Source: Luteitalea pratensis
Lineage (GTDB): Bacteria > Acidobacteriota > Vicinamibacteria > Vicinamibacterales > Vicinamibacteraceae
Assembly: GCF_001618865.1 (NCBI RefSeq)
Contig: NZ_CP015136.1
Coordinates: 2,763,001 to 2,827,000 of the forward strand
DNA: 64,000 nt
Direction of reading: 5' to 3'
Shown here: positions 1 to 9,052 of the stretch, piece after piece
Position numbering within the stretch: the stretch's first letter is position 1
How the letters are laid out: every line of letters starts with the position of its first letter
The notes under the pieces: generated by a model
Seen by the model: the letters and a program-made list of their open reading frames with translations, nothing else
Told to the model about the DNA's origin: nothing
Database searches by the model: none
Translations under genes and position numbers: made by a program

Positions 1-1767
1 ACCTACGGCCTGCAGGTGGACCAGCGTCTGCGGCTGGCCGGAGACACCACTCTCAAGGTGCCGTCGGGCCGTCTCGCGGGTCAGTGGGGCATGTCGCACG
101 ACGACTTCGGGCGCCTGTTCTTCAGCTACAACCAGGATCACATCCGCGGCAGTCTCGTTCCCGCGGCTTACGCGACCCGCAATCCCCACTACACGGCATC
201 GGCTGGCGTGGACGTGCGTGTCGGCATGGACAACGACGTCTGGCCGCACGCGATCACGCCTGGCGTCAACCGGCGCGCGCAACTGCGCGACGACGGCCGA
301 CTGGCGGCGTTCACGGCGAACGCGGCGCCCTCGGTCTATCGCGGGGATCAGTTCCCGGAGGCGTACCGCGGCAACGTGTTTGTCGGTGAGTCCGCGGGCC
401 GGCTGATTCGCCGCTCGGTCCTGACCGAACGGGACGGCATCATCACCGGCAAGAACGCCTACGCCGAGCGCGAGTTCCTGTTCTCGCACGACGAGCGCTT
501 TCGCCCGGTCTTCAGCGCCACCGGACCCGACGGCGCGTTGTACGTGGCCGACATGTACCGCGGCATCATCGAAGGCCACATTTTCATGACGACGTTCCTG
601 CGCAACCAGATCGTGGAGCGCGGCCTGCAGCACCCCTTTGGCGGCATGGGCCGCATCTACCGCATCGTCCATGAAGGTCGGCCGCTCGGCACACTGCCGA
701 CGATTGCGCCTGGGAATGTCGCCGCGTGGGTGCCCGTGCTTGCGCATCCCAACGGCCACTGGCGCGACATGGCGCAGCGAATGCTCGTCGCCTCGCGCTC
801 GAAGGCGGTCGTGCCGGCGGTGCGTACGCTGGCGATGTCGCACGAGGACCCGCGCGTCCGCCTGCACGGGCTCTGGACGCTGGAGGGGCTCGGAGGCGCG
901 GACGACGACCTGGTGCGCGCGCGCCTGACTGACACATCGCCACACGTCCGTATCGCGGCGTTGCGCGTCGCGGAGGGACGGCTGCCGGCCGCCGCCATGC
1001 GACGGGCCGTGATGGCATTGGCCGACGACTCGGACGTGTCGGTCCGTCGCCAGGTGCTCTACACGCTCGGAGCGTCGGACGCGTCCGATGTGGGCGACGC
1101 GCGGATGCGCCTGTTGCGCCGCGACGTGGCGGCGCCGTTCGTGATCGACGCCTTCATGAGCGGCCTGGCGGGACGCGAGGCGCAGACGCTCGACACGGTC
1201 GTGCGATCGCCATCGTGGGCATCGGATCGCCCGGAGCATCGCGCGCTCGTGACGGCCCTGGCGACGGCGATCAGCAACGAAGGACGAGCCGAGCAGGTCG
1301 CTGCGCTGCGTCGGCTGTCATCGGAGTCCAACGCTGGTGTGCCGTGGCAGCGGGAGGCCGTGCTCGAGGGCGTGCAGGCGTCCAACCGCGCCCGCCAGCC
1401 TGCCACGACCGCGGCGCCACCCCGCGACGCGGCAACGGCCGCGCTCGTCGAGCAGGGCCGGGCGGCCTACGCCCTCTGTGCTGCGTGTCATCAGGCCGAC
1501 GGCCGCGGACTGCCATCACTCGCCCCGCCGCTCGCCGGCAGTCCCAGGGTCACCGGACCGCCCGATGCCCTTGTCGACATCGTCCTGCGTGGCCGCGACG
1601 AGGACCCGGCGTACCCGAGCATGCCGCCGCTGGCGGCACTGCCGGACGACCAGTTGTCGGCCATCCTGACGTACGTCCGCCAGGCGTGGGGCAACGCGGC
1701 GCCAGCAATTTCTGCCGACGCCGTGCGCGCGCGTCGCGGATCTGCGACCGGGGCCATGCGGCCCTGA
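1..1767 (+). CDS. Cytochrome c / HEAT-repeat membrane-bound dehydrogenase, C-terminal part
   Basis: The reading frame is open from base 1, so the N-terminus lies outside the window. The visible 588 codons hold the end of a sugar-dehydrogenase-like beta-propeller (residues with GPDGALYVADMYRG near nt 520-570), a helical HEAT-like stretch (about nt 720-1300), and a C-terminal class I cytochrome c domain with the heme motif CAACH near nt 1474-1488 and a later Met-containing PSMPPLAALPD segment for axial ligation. This order is typical of the large periplasmic propeller-HEAT-cytochrome c proteins of Planctomycetes, Verrucomicrobia and Acidobacteria, thought to oxidise sugars or alcohols and pass electrons to the respiratory chain. 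The substrate cannot be read from sequence. The domain order is seen; the redox role is family knowledge. Confidence 0.85.
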   Translation, partial: TYGLQVDQRLRLAGDTTLKVPSGRLAGQWGMSHDDFGRLFFSYNQDHIRGSLVPAAYATRNPHYTASAGVDVRVGMDNDVWPHAITPGVNRRAQLRDDGRLAAFTANAAPSVYRGDQFPEAYRGNVFVGESAGRLIRRSVLTERDGIITGKNAYAEREFLFSHDERFRPVFSATGPDGALYVADMYRGIIEGHIFMTTFLRNQIVERGLQHPFGGMGRIYRIVHEGRPLGTLPTIAPGNVAAWVPVLAHPNGHWRDMAQRMLVASRSKAVVPAVRTLAMSHEDPRVRLHGLWTLEGLGGADDDLVRARLTDTSPHVRIAALRVAEGRLPAAAMRRAVMALADDSDVSVRRQVLYTLGASDASDVGDARMRLLRRDVAAPFVIDAFMSGLAGREAQTLDTVVRSPSWASDRPEHRALVTALATAISNEGRAEQVAALRRLSSESNAGVPWQREAVLEGVQASNRARQPATTAAPPRDAATAALVEQGRAAYALCAACHQADGRGLPSLAPPLAGSPRVTGPPDALVDIVLRGRDEDPAYPSMPPLAALPDDQLSAILTYVRQAWGNAAPAISADAVRARRGSATGAMRP

Positions 1768-1786
1768 TTGCTGAATACAGCCGCCG

Positions 1787-1845
1787 CCCGCCAACCTGAA
1801 GGTCGGCGGCTACGCCAGATGTCGGCGTCGACCTTCAGGTCGACG
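1787..1845. repeat. Palindromic intergenic repeat (REP-like)
   Basis: Between the convergent dehydrogenase and glycosyltransferase genes lie nested inverted repeats: GCCGCC/GGCGGC arms, then a 9-bp stem CGTCGACCT/AGGTCGACG (1826-1834, 1837-1845) with a 2-base spacer. The motif resembles the palindromes at 37638-37657 and 37752-37817, so it is probably one member of a dispersed REP family. It could also act as a bidirectional terminator. Confidence 0.6.
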
Positions 1846-3694
1846 CTCGCGCCAGGTCGCGCCACAACGCGAGGAGACGCTCCGCCGTGTTGCGCGCGTC
1901 GAACGTGCTCTCCACCTTCCGCCGCCCGCCGACGGCGAACCGCTCGCGCTCGCCGAGTGCCTCGACGATGCGTGCAGCGACCACGGCCGGTGCGTCACTG
2001 CCGTCAAACAGCAACCCCTCGTCACGCGATTCGTCGACGATGCACGCGTACCCGGCCGAGCGGCGCGCCACGAGCAGGCATCCCGCGGCCAGCGCCTCGA
2101 GGCCAACCATGCCGAGCGCCTCGTTCCTCGATCCCACCAGCACCACGTCAGCGTGCGCATACAGGGCGTGGATGGGATGCGTGAACGACCGCCACGTCGC
2201 CGTCAGTGGCGGTGCGGCGGCCAGGACGTCGGCCGTGAACGCGTCGCAATACGCCGGGTCGTGTCCACACGAGCCGACGACCAGCAGGTCGCATGGCACG
2301 AGCGCCGCGAGCGCTCTCGAGATGTCGAGCACCTGAGTTGTCCCTTTCTCGGGCTCGATCCGCCCGACGCACAGGCAGCGCACTCGGCCATCCGCCGGGC
2401 GGCCGTACGCGACAGGAACACGTGCCTGCAGATCGATGCCGTCGGCGATGTGCTCCACCCGCGCCGACGGTCCGAGTCGTGCCGCGATGCGCTGCTGGAG
2501 ATGGGGCGCGACGGCGACGATGGCATCGGCAAAGGCGAATGCCGGCTGAAACCGCTCCAGTTCGTTCAGCCGCACATGCTGGACGATCCGTGTCCCACGC
2601 GCGAACGCGACGGGTGCCCACGTGCTGCCCTCGGCACCGTCGAAGTGGATCACGTCGGGACGCACCGTGTGGAGCGCTTCGAGGAACACCGCCGCATCCC
2701 GGGCGCTGCGCGGCCCCATGCCGTCAGTGGTCTGCCATGTCGTGAAACCCCGCGCGTCCAGGAGGCGCCTGAGGGCGGTGTCGCGGCCGCAGACAAACGC
2801 AATGTCATCGGCGGGCAATGCGGTCAACATCTCCTCCCACGCCGCGTTGGCACCCGACTGGTACATGGCCGGGACGGTCACGAGCACGGACCGCCGCCGA
2901 TCCATGCCGTCGCACGTGGCGGGGCCGCGCGCGCGCCGCAGCCGCTCCCGGTCGCGAGCGCGATCCTCGTCGTGCGCGCGAAGGGCAGCGGCGAGCCGAG
3001 AACGGGAGTCGAGCTCGAGCAGCGGCGCCGCCGGCCACTCCTTCCACGCAGATCCGTCGAGCGCCTCCGCAAGCGCGCGATCCGGCCAGCCCACGTCCTC
3101 GGGTGCCAGGCGCGCGACGGCCAGCGGGACTTCGCGGACCGAGAGCCCGAGCCGCCGCAGGCGTTCGATGGCCTGGGGGATGGTCACGGCCCCGGCGACC
3201 GCCCCGGCGGCCTCCGCCATCGCATGCGCGCGGGCACTTGCGACGTAGAAGACCTCGGGCGGGACACCGTCCACCATGGCGACGTCCAACTGCGCCTGGC
3301 GGGCGCGCTCGAGCGTGGCGCGGAGCACATCAGCTGGCAGCAGCAGGGCTGCTGGACGCAGGACCGTCATCAGCGCCCCGCGTGGGAGCGCCAGCGCGCG
3401 CAACCGCTTCGCGTCCGTGAAGAACGGACTGGCGACCACCTCCACGCCGTCAGGCGACAGCGATGTCCGCGACGCGACCCGGTCGGTGCCCGGAACACAC
3501 CGGCTCACGCGCACGCGCTGTCGCGGCCAGCAGGCGTGCACGCCGGCGGTGATGCGTGCGAGTACCTGCGGGTCCGCCGGGTCCGCCCCGGCGTAGCCAT
3601 GGCGATCGGAGGAATCGAGAAGCAGGACGATGCAACTGCGGCCAGGCTTGCGCGTCGACCTGCGGCGATGTTCGATGTCTAGCTCTTGGTCCAA
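1835..3694 (-). CDS. Glycosyltransferase, GT4-like (GT-B fold)
   Basis: This 619-aa protein transfers a sugar from a nucleotide donor, probably onto a surface glycan or lipid at the inner membrane. The C-terminal half is a GT4-type donor-binding domain: CVGRIEPEKGTTQVLDI starts the domain, and the acidic E-x7-E region is EALGMVGLEALAAG near residues 530-545. The first ~260 residues are unlike ordinary GT4 acceptor domains and may be a specific extension. The start at 3694 is a TTG with a GGGGGCT sequence about 12 nt upstream; later starts are possible. It is monocistronic here and converges on the preceding gene through a palindromic repeat. Acceptor and product are unknown. Confidence 0.75.
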   Translation of the reverse strand: MDQELDIEHRRRSTRKPGRSCIVLLLDSSDRHGYAGADPADPQVLARITAGVHACWPRQRVRVSRCVPGTDRVASRTSLSPDGVEVVASPFFTDAKRLRALALPRGALMTVLRPAALLLPADVLRATLERARQAQLDVAMVDGVPPEVFYVASARAHAMAEAAGAVAGAVTIPQAIERLRRLGLSVREVPLAVARLAPEDVGWPDRALAEALDGSAWKEWPAAPLLELDSRSRLAAALRAHDEDRARDRERLRRARGPATCDGMDRRRSVLVTVPAMYQSGANAAWEEMLTALPADDIAFVCGRDTALRRLLDARGFTTWQTTDGMGPRSARDAAVFLEALHTVRPDVIHFDGAEGSTWAPVAFARGTRIVQHVRLNELERFQPAFAFADAIVAVAPHLQQRIAARLGPSARVEHIADGIDLQARVPVAYGRPADGRVRCLCVGRIEPEKGTTQVLDISRALAALVPCDLLVVGSCGHDPAYCDAFTADVLAAAPPLTATWRSFTHPIHALYAHADVVLVGSRNEALGMVGLEALAAGCLLVARRSAGYACIVDESRDEGLLFDGSDAPAVVAARIVEALGERERFAVGGRRKVESTFDARNTAERLLALWRDLARAST

Positions 3695-3900
3695 TAGTCC
3701 CGTCAGCCCCCATTCGGTAGGCTACCGCCACATTCAGGGTTTCGGCTCCACGACTTCGCGGACGCCAACGCCCAGGCAGGCGTGGGCCCCATCAGACGTG
3801 TGCTGCGGCGGCCGACGCATTCTGTTCGCGGCGGGTTCCCTACGCGGCGACGTGGACTCAGGCGATGCAGCCATTTGCACGCCCATCAACGGGAGCCAGC

Positions 3901-4725
3901 ATGGACACATTCCTCGGCAGCGTCCGCGCACGAACCGGCGTCGCGCTTGCCGCCTGTCTCGCGAGCCTGCTCGTTGCGGGCTGCTCACGAGAGCCCGCGA
4001 CACCGGAAGCGAAGAAACAGCGCGGCGACGAGATCGTCAAGCGCATGAGCGACCATCTGGCTCAGGCCAAGACGTTCACGGTCGAGACCGCCGACACGCG
4101 CAAGCGTTCGCGCGGTGGCAAGGAGATCACGGTACACACCAAGCGCCAGGTCACGGTGCGACGACCCGATCGACTCGCGTTGCGCATCACCGGCGACATG
4201 AACCTGCGTGGCTGGTACGACGGCAGCAAGCTGACACTCGTCTCGGATCCGCAGAAGGTGTGGGCTCGCGCCAACGCCGCCGCCACCATCGACGAGACCC
4301 TCGATCGCATGGCCGACCACCTCGCCATGCCGGTTCCACTGGCCGACTTCCTGTACAGCTCGCCATACGACGCCCTGATCGGCACGAAATCCACCGGTGG
4401 CTATGTTGGCAGCGAGACGGTCGAAGGCGTCGCGTGCGCCCATGTGGCTTACAAGCACCCCGCGGTCGACTGGGATCTGTGGGTCGCCGAGACGGGCGAT
4501 CCGGTGCCCAGGAAGTTCGTGATCACGAACAAGACGGCGACGCGCGCGAGGACGACCGAAGTGACGTTCGACAAGTGGACGTTCGGCGCCGAAGCCACGG
4601 ATGCGACGTTCACCCCTGAGGTACCCGCCGGCTACGAGCGGATCCAGATCGTGGTCGGCGCGCCCACGACACCTGCGCCGACGGCCACGCAGGCGCCGAC
4701 CGCGTCTGGCGCACCGAAGCAGTAG
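3901..4725 (+). CDS. DUF2092 family lipoprotein
   Basis: This is a 274-aa exported lipoprotein. A signal peptide ends in the lipobox LVAGC about 23 residues after the chosen ATG (3901); an upstream in-frame ATG (3865) would put extra residues before it. The body matches the DUF2092 pattern: paired strands as in LALRITGDMNLRGWYDG and KLTLVSDPQKVWARA, a central YVGSETVEGVACAHVAY and DWDLWVAETGDPVPRK. Such LolA/LppX-like half-barrels are predicted to bind lipids or small hydrophobic ligands in the periplasm. The C-terminus is Ala/Pro/Thr rich. It is followed after 24 nt by the repeat protein at 4750, so the two are probably co-transcribed. The molecular function is not established. Confidence 0.8.
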   Translation: MDTFLGSVRARTGVALAACLASLLVAGCSREPATPEAKKQRGDEIVKRMSDHLAQAKTFTVETADTRKRSRGGKEITVHTKRQVTVRRPDRLALRITGDMNLRGWYDGSKLTLVSDPQKVWARANAAATIDETLDRMADHLAMPVPLADFLYSSPYDALIGTKSTGGYVGSETVEGVACAHVAYKHPAVDWDLWVAETGDPVPRKFVITNKTATRARTTEVTFDKWTFGAEATDATFTPEVPAGYERIQIVVGAPTTPAPTATQAPTASGAPKQ

Positions 4726-4749
4726 CGTGAGTAACGCCCGGAGGTCACG

Positions 4750-5493
4750 ATGACAGCACGATCGAATACCAGGAAGTGGCCCCGCGCAGCGGTCGCGGCG
4801 GGGCTGGGCGTACTGCTGGCGATGCAGACCTCGGCTGGCCTCATGGCGCAGGCGCGCGCAGCGCGCCGTGGCGGTGCCGTGCAGACCGACGAGGGCGGTG
4901 CAGCGGTGGGGCGGCGCGGCGCAGCGGTGAAGACCGACGAGGGCGCCGCAGCGGTCGGCCGGCGCGGCGCTGCCGTGAAGACCGAAGAGGGCGTGCAAAC
5001 CGTACACCGCGGCTATGCCGCTCCCGCCGCGCGCGGCGGCGTGGCGGTCGGCGAGGAGGCGGCGGTCGCCGTGGGCCGTCGCGGCGCCGTGGTCGTCGGG
5101 GAAGAAGGTGCGGCGAGGGCTGGACGCTACCACTACAGCGGTGGCGTCGCCGTGTACGAGGATAACGACGCGTGGAAGACGGCCGCAGGTATCGCGATCG
5201 GCGTCGCTGGCGGCATCGCGATCGGCACGCTTCTCTCCAAGCCTCCGGCGCAGGCCGCCCCAGTCACGGTCAACAACAACAATTACTACTACGACAGCGG
5301 CTCGTACTACACGAAGGCCATGCACGAGGGAGAGGTGGTCTACCAGGTCGTGGAGCCGCCGGCTGGCGCAGTGGTCCCGACCCTGCCCGCTGGCTGCACG
5401 TCGGTCAACAAGGGTGGCACCGCCTACTCGCAGTGCGGGACGACCTACTACCAGAAGGTGTCCAACGGGTATCAGGTCGCCACGCCGAAGTGA
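4750..5493 (+). CDS. Secreted repeat protein with Tyr/Asn-rich C-terminus
   Basis: The 247-aa product has a signal peptide (residues ~10-34), then imperfect 16-residue repeats of the type GRRGAAVKTDEGAAAV (about residues 38-125) and a Gly/Ala hydrophobic segment (AAGIAIGVAGGIAIGTLL, ~143-160). A short C-terminal domain carries NNNNYYYDSGSYY and two cysteines (LPAGCTSV, YSQCGTTYY) that may pair. A GGAGGTC ribosome-binding site precedes the ATG. It follows the DUF2092 lipoprotein in an apparent operon. The C-terminal part resembles the DUF6515-like envelope proteins often found with DUF2092 genes. The role is unknown; a periplasmic or outer-membrane location is inferred. Confidence 0.7.
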   Translation: MTARSNTRKWPRAAVAAGLGVLLAMQTSAGLMAQARAARRGGAVQTDEGGAAVGRRGAAVKTDEGAAAVGRRGAAVKTEEGVQTVHRGYAAPAARGGVAVGEEAAVAVGRRGAVVVGEEGAARAGRYHYSGGVAVYEDNDAWKTAAGIAIGVAGGIAIGTLLSKPPAQAAPVTVNNNNYYYDSGSYYTKAMHEGEVVYQVVEPPAGAVVPTLPAGCTSVNKGGTAYSQCGTTYYQKVSNGYQVATPK

Positions 5494-5915
5494 GCCTGGT
5501 GCATGAGCGCTGGTGGGCGGCGATCCCGGCCGTCCTGCTGACCGTCGTTGCGACGACACAGATCATCCTCACCCGCGTGACGATGCTGAGCCCGTGGAAG
5601 GGAGGTGGCTTCGGGATGTTCTCGACGCTTGACGGACGGCCGTTCCGCTACGCTCGCCTGTTCGTCCGCGCGTCCGAGCGATCCGAGGAACTCACGGTGC
5701 CACCGTCGCTCGAGGACCTGACGGTCGCGGTCGAGATCCTCCCGGGTGAACCTCAGTTGGAGCGCCTGGCGCGTGCGGTGGTGGCACGCGAGCGCAGGCA
5801 GGGCCGACCCGCCGACGAGGTACGAATCGAGGTCTGGCGCGTCGAGTTCGCCGCAGGCTCACTGATGCCGCGGGATCGGCTGCTGCGGCGACACGAATTC
5901 CGTGCGGCTCCGTAG
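5490..5915 (+). CDS. Small membrane-anchored protein, unknown function
   Basis: The 141-aa protein starts at a GTG overlapping the previous stop in a GTGA quartet, a sign of translational coupling. One N-terminal membrane segment (WWAAIPAVLLTVVATTQIIL) is followed by a segment with GGGFGMFSTLDG and a ~90-residue soluble domain. The reading frame is open further upstream, inside the preceding gene, but that part is a shadow. The next gene starts 14 nt before this one ends. This tight coupling with a polytopic membrane protein suggests the two products form one complex. No known family is recognised. Confidence 0.65.
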   Translation: MSLVHERWWAAIPAVLLTVVATTQIILTRVTMLSPWKGGGFGMFSTLDGRPFRYARLFVRASERSEELTVPPSLEDLTVAVEILPGEPQLERLARAVVARERRQGRPADEVRIEVWRVEFAAGSLMPRDRLLRRHEFRAAP

Positions 5916-6780
5916 CTGGGTCACCTGTCCGGGACCGACCGGTCCGATTCACGTCGCACTGCGTCTCACCCTGATCTGGCTGCTGCTCCGTCCGATGGGA
6001 CCGTGGTACGTGCGCGCGCCGCTGCTCCTGCTGTCGATGCTCGGACTTGTCTCCGGGCCATGGCTGCGGGCGCCGGCGGTCTGGTTGGCCATGGCCTTCC
6101 TCGTCGCTGTCCGGGTGTTCCTCGAGTGGCCGCTGCCCGACAATCACATCTACCTGCTCGCGTATTGGTGTCTTGGCATTGCACTGGCGCTGAGGTTCGA
6201 GAGTCCTGCGAGCCAGTTGGCACGTACCGGTCGCCTGCTGCTCGGCATCGTGTTCGCGTTCGCGGTGCTCTGGAAGGCGGTGTTGTCGCCCGACTATCGC
6301 GACGGCCGCTTTTTTGCCGTGACCATGTTGACCGACGATCGCTTTGCCGACGCCGTGCAGCTCCTGGGCGGGATCAGCGACGCGCAACTGCGGGAGAACC
6401 GTGACTACCTCACGCCGCTTCCGGGCGGCGCTGAGTTGCTGGAGCCCAAGGTGCTGCAGGCACCGGGTCGCTTTCGCGCGCTGGTGCTCGTCGCGACGTG
6501 GGGGACGCTCGCGATGGAGAGCCTGGCCGCCGCCCTCTGGCTGGCGCCGGTCACTCGGCCGGCGCTGCTCACCGCCAGGCACGGTATCGTTGTGCTGTTC
6601 TGCCTGACCACGTATGCGTTCGCGCCAGTCGCCGGGTTCGGCTGGCTGCTGATCGTCCTCGGCCTGAGCAACTGCGGCCCGCGCGACCGCTGGTCGAAGG
6701 CCGTGTACGTGGCGACTTACGCGACGGTGTTGTTGTATGCCGAGGTGCCGTGGGCCGCACTGGTGCTGGGAGGACTGTGA
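5902..6780 (+). CDS. Polytopic membrane protein, unknown function
   Basis: The 292-aa protein is almost entirely hydrophobic, with about seven or eight predicted membrane helices (for example LTLIWLLLRPMGPWYVRA, APLLLLSMLGLVSG, LLLGIVFAFAVLWKAVLS, YATVLLYAEVPWAALVL). A loop of about 70 residues between helices (residues ~130-200, with YRDGRFFAVTMLTDDRF) lies in the middle. The layout is reminiscent of HTTM / vitamin-K-carboxylase-like membrane proteins, but no diagnostic residues were identified. The GTG start lies within the end of the upstream gene. It is co-transcribed with its single-pass partner and perhaps with the DUF502 gene 19 nt further on. Confidence 0.65.
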   Translation: MRLRSWVTCPGPTGPIHVALRLTLIWLLLRPMGPWYVRAPLLLLSMLGLVSGPWLRAPAVWLAMAFLVAVRVFLEWPLPDNHIYLLAYWCLGIALALRFESPASQLARTGRLLLGIVFAFAVLWKAVLSPDYRDGRFFAVTMLTDDRFADAVQLLGGISDAQLRENRDYLTPLPGGAELLEPKVLQAPGRFRALVLVATWGTLAMESLAAALWLAPVTRPALLTARHGIVVLFCLTTYAFAPVAGFGWLLIVLGLSNCGPRDRWSKAVYVATYATVLLYAEVPWAALVLGGL

Positions 6781-6799
6781 TCATGGGAGGACCTGACGC

Positions 6800-7402
6800 A
6801 TGAAGGCAGCACGCGAGTTCGTCGTGAACACGCTGGTCGGTGGCATCTTCATCGTCGTGCCCGTCTACCTAGCGATCGTGCTGCTGCTGAAGGGCATGCA
6901 GTCAGCGGCGCGCCTGGTGAAGCCGTTCGCGGCGATGGTGCCTGACTGGTTGCCGGCCGAGACATTCTTCTCGCTCCTGCTGGTCCTGCTGGCCTGCTTC
7001 CTGGTAGGTGCGGCCGTGCGGACGAAGGCGGGGCGGGCGATTCGAGAAAAGATGGAGAAGGTGTTCTTCGAGCGGCTTCCCGGCTACGGCCTGCTGCGCA
7101 GTCTCACCCAGCGGCTGGCCGGGGACACCGAAGAGAGCGCGTGGCAGCCGGCCTTGTCAGAGATCGAGGATGCGCTGGTCCCCTCGTTCATCATCGAAGA
7201 ACTTGCCGACGGACGCTACACGGTGTTCGTGCCATCCATCCCGACACCGTTTGCCGGGGCCGTCTACGTCCTTGCGCGGGAACGCGTGCATCCCGTCGAC
7301 GTGCCGTTCACACAGGCGGTCAGAACCATCTCTCGATGGGGGTCGGGATCGGGCGAGATGGTAGCCGCCATGCGAAGCCCGACGTCAGGCCCCACCGCCT
7401 GA
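6800..7402 (+). CDS. DUF502 family inner-membrane protein
   Basis: This 200-aa protein fits DUF502 over its full length. It has two N-terminal membrane helices (TLVGGIFIVVPVYLAIVLLL and FFSLLLVLLACFLVGAAV), then the conserved PGYGLLRSLTQRLAGD-like segment and a soluble beta-rich tail with VPSIPTPFAGAVYVL. The ATG follows GGGAGGACCTGACGC. The family is widespread, and its biochemical role is unknown. It sits at the end of a run of five same-strand envelope genes. Confidence 0.85.
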   Translation: MKAAREFVVNTLVGGIFIVVPVYLAIVLLLKGMQSAARLVKPFAAMVPDWLPAETFFSLLLVLLACFLVGAAVRTKAGRAIREKMEKVFFERLPGYGLLRSLTQRLAGDTEESAWQPALSEIEDALVPSFIIEELADGRYTVFVPSIPTPFAGAVYVLARERVHPVDVPFTQAVRTISRWGSGSGEMVAAMRSPTSGPTA

Positions 7403-7445
7403 GCACGCGTATTCGTGGCGCGATCGTCGTGTCGACCGGTCGCGC

Positions 7446-8560
7446 CTACTCGACCCGAAGCGCGTCCACCGGACTCACCGTCGCGGCGCGCCAGCCGGGC
7501 AACAGTGCCGCCGCGAGCCCGACCACCGCGAGCACGCCGCTGGCCAGGAGGATCATTCGGGCGTTGAAGGGGCTCGCTCCGAACAGTTGGGCCTCGATCC
7601 ATCGTCCCAACGCCCACGTCGCCGGGATGGCCATGGACATACCCAGAGCCAGCATGACCACGGCGTCACGCGTGACCAGCCACAGCGCGGCGGCCGGCGT
7701 TGCGCCAAGCGCGAGTCGCACCCCGATTTCCGGGGTGCGTTGCGTGACGACGAACGACATCACCCCGTAGAGCCCCACCACCGACAGCAGCAACGCGATC
7801 GCGCCGAAACTGCCTGACAGCGTCGCCAGCAATCGCTCCATCCGCAGCGACCGCTCGATCTGTTGTCGCGCCAGTACGCATGCGAGAGCACGACCACCGG
7901 ACGCGTCCCGGGCGGCTCATCGTCGGAGCGGTCGAAGAGCCGGCCCGTGGCGGGATGTGCGCCGAGGACCTGGAAGTAGGAGCCGGACACGATCTCGGCC
8001 CGCACCTGTTCGCGCTCGCGCCCCATCGACAGGGCCACCATGGTCGGATGCCTGCAGAGCACGCCGTCGAAGACCTGGACCTGCTCGGACAATTCGCGGC
8101 AGAGCGGATAGGACACCAGCGCGCCGCTGCCCCATTTCCCGGTGAGGTCGCTGCCCGTCCACGCCAGTCGCACGAGCTGCCCGGGCTCGGGGACGGCCAG
8201 CACGCGCAGCAGGATCCGATCGACCAGCGAGAAGAGCGCCGCGTTGGCGCCGATGCCGATGGCGAGCGAGAGTATGGCAGTGGCCGTGAAGACCGGGCTT
8301 CGGCGCAGCGCGCGGACGCCGTAGCGCATGTCGCGGCCGAGGTCGTCGAGCCAGCGCCAGAACCACGCGTCACGGACCTCCTCCTGGACCTGGGTCACGC
8401 TGCCGAACTCGAGCCCGGCGCGTCGCCGTGCGTCGGCGACGTCCACGCCGGACTGCACCAGGTCATCGACGCGTCGTTCGATGTGGTCCGCCAACTCACG
8501 CGCCAACTCGTGCTCGAGCCGGCGCCGCTGCCACGGCAGGAGGTTCAGCAGTCTCGCCAT
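7446..8560 (-). pseudogene. ADOP-type ABC transporter permease with internal deletion and frame change
   Basis: ADOP permeases are MacB-like FtsX-superfamily proteins of about 800-900 aa. Here only the two ends remain. The first part (8560 down to about 7862) has the acidobacterial N-terminal region, the helix LSLAIGIGANAALFSLVD and the MacB periplasmic start, ending in VVLSHAYWRDN. The sequence then jumps, in another frame, to QIERSLRMERLLATLSGSFG, with the last three membrane helices and GWRAATVSPVDALRVE at the C-terminus. More than 1 kb of coding sequence is missing at the junction near 7862. The start codon lies 3 nt after the PadR stop, as in intact PadR-ADOP pairs. A functional transporter is very unlikely. 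Confidence 0.8.
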
Positions 8561-8562
8561 CG

Positions 8563-8925
8563 CTAATTACCCGCCTCGAAGATGAGTCGCACCGCTTCGG
8601 TCAGGCGGCCCCACGATTCCTTCTCGAGAACCAGTTGCTTGCGTCCGGTCCGCGTCAGCACGTAGAACTTGGCGTCGCGCCCGGCATCGGACTGGCGCCA
8701 CTCCGACTCGAGCCAGCCCTTCTGCTCGAGCCGGTGCAGGGCAGGGTAGAGCGACCCCTGGTTGACCTGCACGACCGCACGCGAGATCTGCAGCAGCCGC
8801 TGCGCGATGGCGTAGCCGTGTGCCGGCTCCAGCGCCAGCACCTGCAGGATCAACATGTCGAGTGTCCCTTGCGGGATCGGGAATCGTGATGGGGGCACGT
8901 CCGTTGTTGCCTCAACCTTCGACAC
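8563..8925 (-). CDS. PadR family transcriptional regulator
   Basis: This is a winged-helix repressor of about 120 aa. The PadR signature is clear: PQGTLDMLILQVLALEPAHG (short of the usual K in the first helix), then GSLYPALHRLEQKGWLESEW for the recognition helix and wing, and a short C-terminal dimerisation helix. Start: the frame is open to a TTG at 8955. A GTG at 8925 gives the more usual length; neither has a strong ribosome-binding site. It is followed directly by the ADOP permease remnant, the standard acidobacterial arrangement in which PadR controls its own operon. With the permease broken, the regulator may be an orphan. Confidence 0.85.
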   Translation of the reverse strand: MSKVEATTDVPPSRFPIPQGTLDMLILQVLALEPAHGYAIAQRLLQISRAVVQVNQGSLYPALHRLEQKGWLESEWRQSDAGRDAKFYVLTRTGRKQLVLEKESWGRLTEAVRLIFEAGN

Positions 8926-9019
8926 ATATGGTGGCAGGGAATCAGGACCTGTCAACCCGGCGCCGGGCCGGCCCGCCGGGACAGCGGGCCATTACCTACC
9001 TGCGGGCAAGAGCCAGGTA

Positions 9020-9052
9020 ATGCCGGAATGCCGAGAATGCCGGGAATGTCGA
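9020..9052. repeat. Nonamer microsatellite, period 9
   Basis: About three and a half copies of a CCGGAATGC-type nonamer stand in the 250-bp gap between the divergent PadR and AI-2E genes. A related CCGGAAGGC array in the opposite orientation occurs near 36796-36818. The rest of this gap shows no coding sequence. Confidence 0.5.

Noticed and set aside
2153-3682. Long plus-strand frame opposite the glycosyltransferase gene
   Set aside because: Arg/Gly/Ala-rich composition, no domain or ribosome-binding site; shadow of the real gene.
3985-5559. Long minus-strand frame opposite the DUF2092 and repeat genes
   Set aside because: His/Arg/Gly-rich shadow; the plus-strand genes have signals and start sites.
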